Assembly (NCBI RefSeq): GCF_000427335.1
Contig: NZ_ATMR01000091.1
Coordinates: 62,001 to 126,000, forward strand
Length of the DNA stretch: 64,000 nucleotides
Reading direction: 5' to 3'
From: Winogradskyella psychrotolerans RS-3
GTDB taxonomy: Bacteria; Bacteroidota; Bacteroidia; Flavobacteriales; Flavobacteriaceae
The translations under genes were made by a program, and so were the position numbers. Below, piece by piece: positions 63,437-64,000 of the stretch. Every line of letters starts with the position of its first letter. Within the stretch, counting starts at the first letter, position 1. The notes beneath the pieces are model-generated. The model was not told the origin of the DNA. It was given only the letters and a program-made list of their open reading frames with translations, and did not search any database.

Positions 63437-64000
63437 ATGGCAAAAAAGAAAAATACAACACAAGACGACCTTATCTCATACTATATGGATTATGTATTGA
63501 CACATAACCATAAACCAAACTCTGTCTACGCTTTTGCGAAAGACAATAATTTTGAAGAACAAAAATTCTATGAATATTTTAGCTCTTTTGAAATTTTAGA
63601 ACAATCTATATTTAAAATATTTTTTGATCATACTGTTGCAATATTAGAGAAAAGCGAGGATTATCAATCTTTTGATGCACGTAATAAACTGCTCAGTTTT
63701 TACTACACGTTTTTTGAGATATTAACGGCCAATAGAAGCTATGTTGTACAAGCCTTAGGTTCTAATAAAAACCAATTGAAATCTTTAAAAACATTGTCTC
63801 ATTTAAAGAAGAGTTTTACTAATTACATCGAACACTTAGACATAAAAACAATTGATCTTAAGGAAGAAAAACTTGAAAAATTAAAAAACAGAGGCCTCAA
63901 AGAATCTGCTTGGTTTCAATTATTAGTCACGCTTAAATTTTGGCTTGACGACAGTTCTACCTCATTTGAAAAAACAGATGTGTTTATCGAAAAATCAGTT
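63437..64000 (+). CDS. TetR-like transcriptional regulator, 5' part only
   Basis: The gene starts at ATG 63437 and runs off the window (188 codons present). The N-terminal region (about 10-55: LISYYMDYVLTHNHKPNSVYAFAKDNNFEEQKFYEYFSSF, read in parts) has the TetR helix-turn-helix pattern with the FYEYFSS turn before the next helix. The following helices match the TetR C-terminal ligand-binding type. A lysine-rich MAKKKNTT start is common. An inverted repeat directly upstream may be its operator. Ligand and targets are unknown. Confidence 0.75.
   Translation, partial: MAKKKNTTQDDLISYYMDYVLTHNHKPNSVYAFAKDNNFEEQKFYEYFSSFEILEQSIFKIFFDHTVAILEKSEDYQSFDARNKLLSFYYTFFEILTANRSYVVQALGSNKNQLKSLKTLSHLKKSFTNYIEHLDIKTIDLKEEKLEKLKNRGLKESAWFQLLVTLKFWLDDSSTSFEKTDVFIEKSV

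Overview
The window is low-GC DNA from a marine-type member of the Flavobacteriaceae (Bacteroidota). The evidence is the gene repertoire: fused ResB-CcsA cytochrome c assembly protein, BshB1, ATP-type PEP carboxykinase, DUF2911/DUF2490/DUF6428 proteins, a geranylgeranylglycerol-phosphate transferase-like UbiA protein, and promoters of the TTTG / TAnnTTTG type. Genus cannot be fixed from sequence reading alone.

Layout. Positions 1-3510 are chromosomal: the end of a MacB/LolD-type ABC exporter, an MscS channel and an RsiV-like lipoprotein. From 3516 to 32433 lies a ~28.9 kb genomic island inserted at the 3' end of a tRNA-Ser(UGA) gene. A 13-bp direct repeat marks both ends, and the island carries its own (frameshifted) tyrosine recombinase next to the tRNA. 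From 32507 to 64000 the chromosome continues: two M28 aminopeptidase-like lipoproteins, tRNA-His, bshB1, an SLC13 transporter with pckA, a transsulfuration enzyme, the cytochrome c assembly protein, mscL, a truncated hemoglobin, a RAYT-type transposase with REP-like palindromes, a DUF2520-kdsC-ubiA-maf cluster, corA, a PIG-L/SSS/Gfo-Idh cluster and an arsR-DUF6428-arsC-acr3 arsenic operon. A TetR-like gene runs off the right end.

The island. Its core is a co-oriented minus-strand run from 26719 to 8001 that reads as one long defence locus. In order of transcription it holds: a 54-aa ribbon-helix-helix protein, a Snf2/RapA-like helicase, DUF4391, two DUF262 (GmrS/GmrD-like) proteins of different subfamilies, a type III Mod methyltransferase, an AlbA_2/Schlafen-like DNA-binding protein, a 320-bp gap with six TTGCTTA heptamers, a type III Res, an orphan 360-aa protein, a DarG-like macrodomain protein, an orphan 231-aa protein, a DarT-like ADP-ribosyltransferase with a long N-terminal extension, and a 63-aa protein. 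The left arm holds a 693-aa protein of unknown function, a serine recombinase with a truncated second copy, and small unknown genes. The right arm holds mobility and replication functions: a protein with motifs like single-subunit polymerases, two paralogous small proteins, a helix-turn-helix protein, a possible RteC-like protein and the integrase.

Three island genes (integrase, HTH protein, 94-aa protein) share one 28-bp upstream box in the same orientation, which suggests common control. Four island genes (integrase, Res, one DUF262, one small paralog) are each broken by loss of one A in a homopolymer run, whereas no such break is seen in the flanking chromosome. This is either island decay or local sequence error, and it decides whether the island is active as written.
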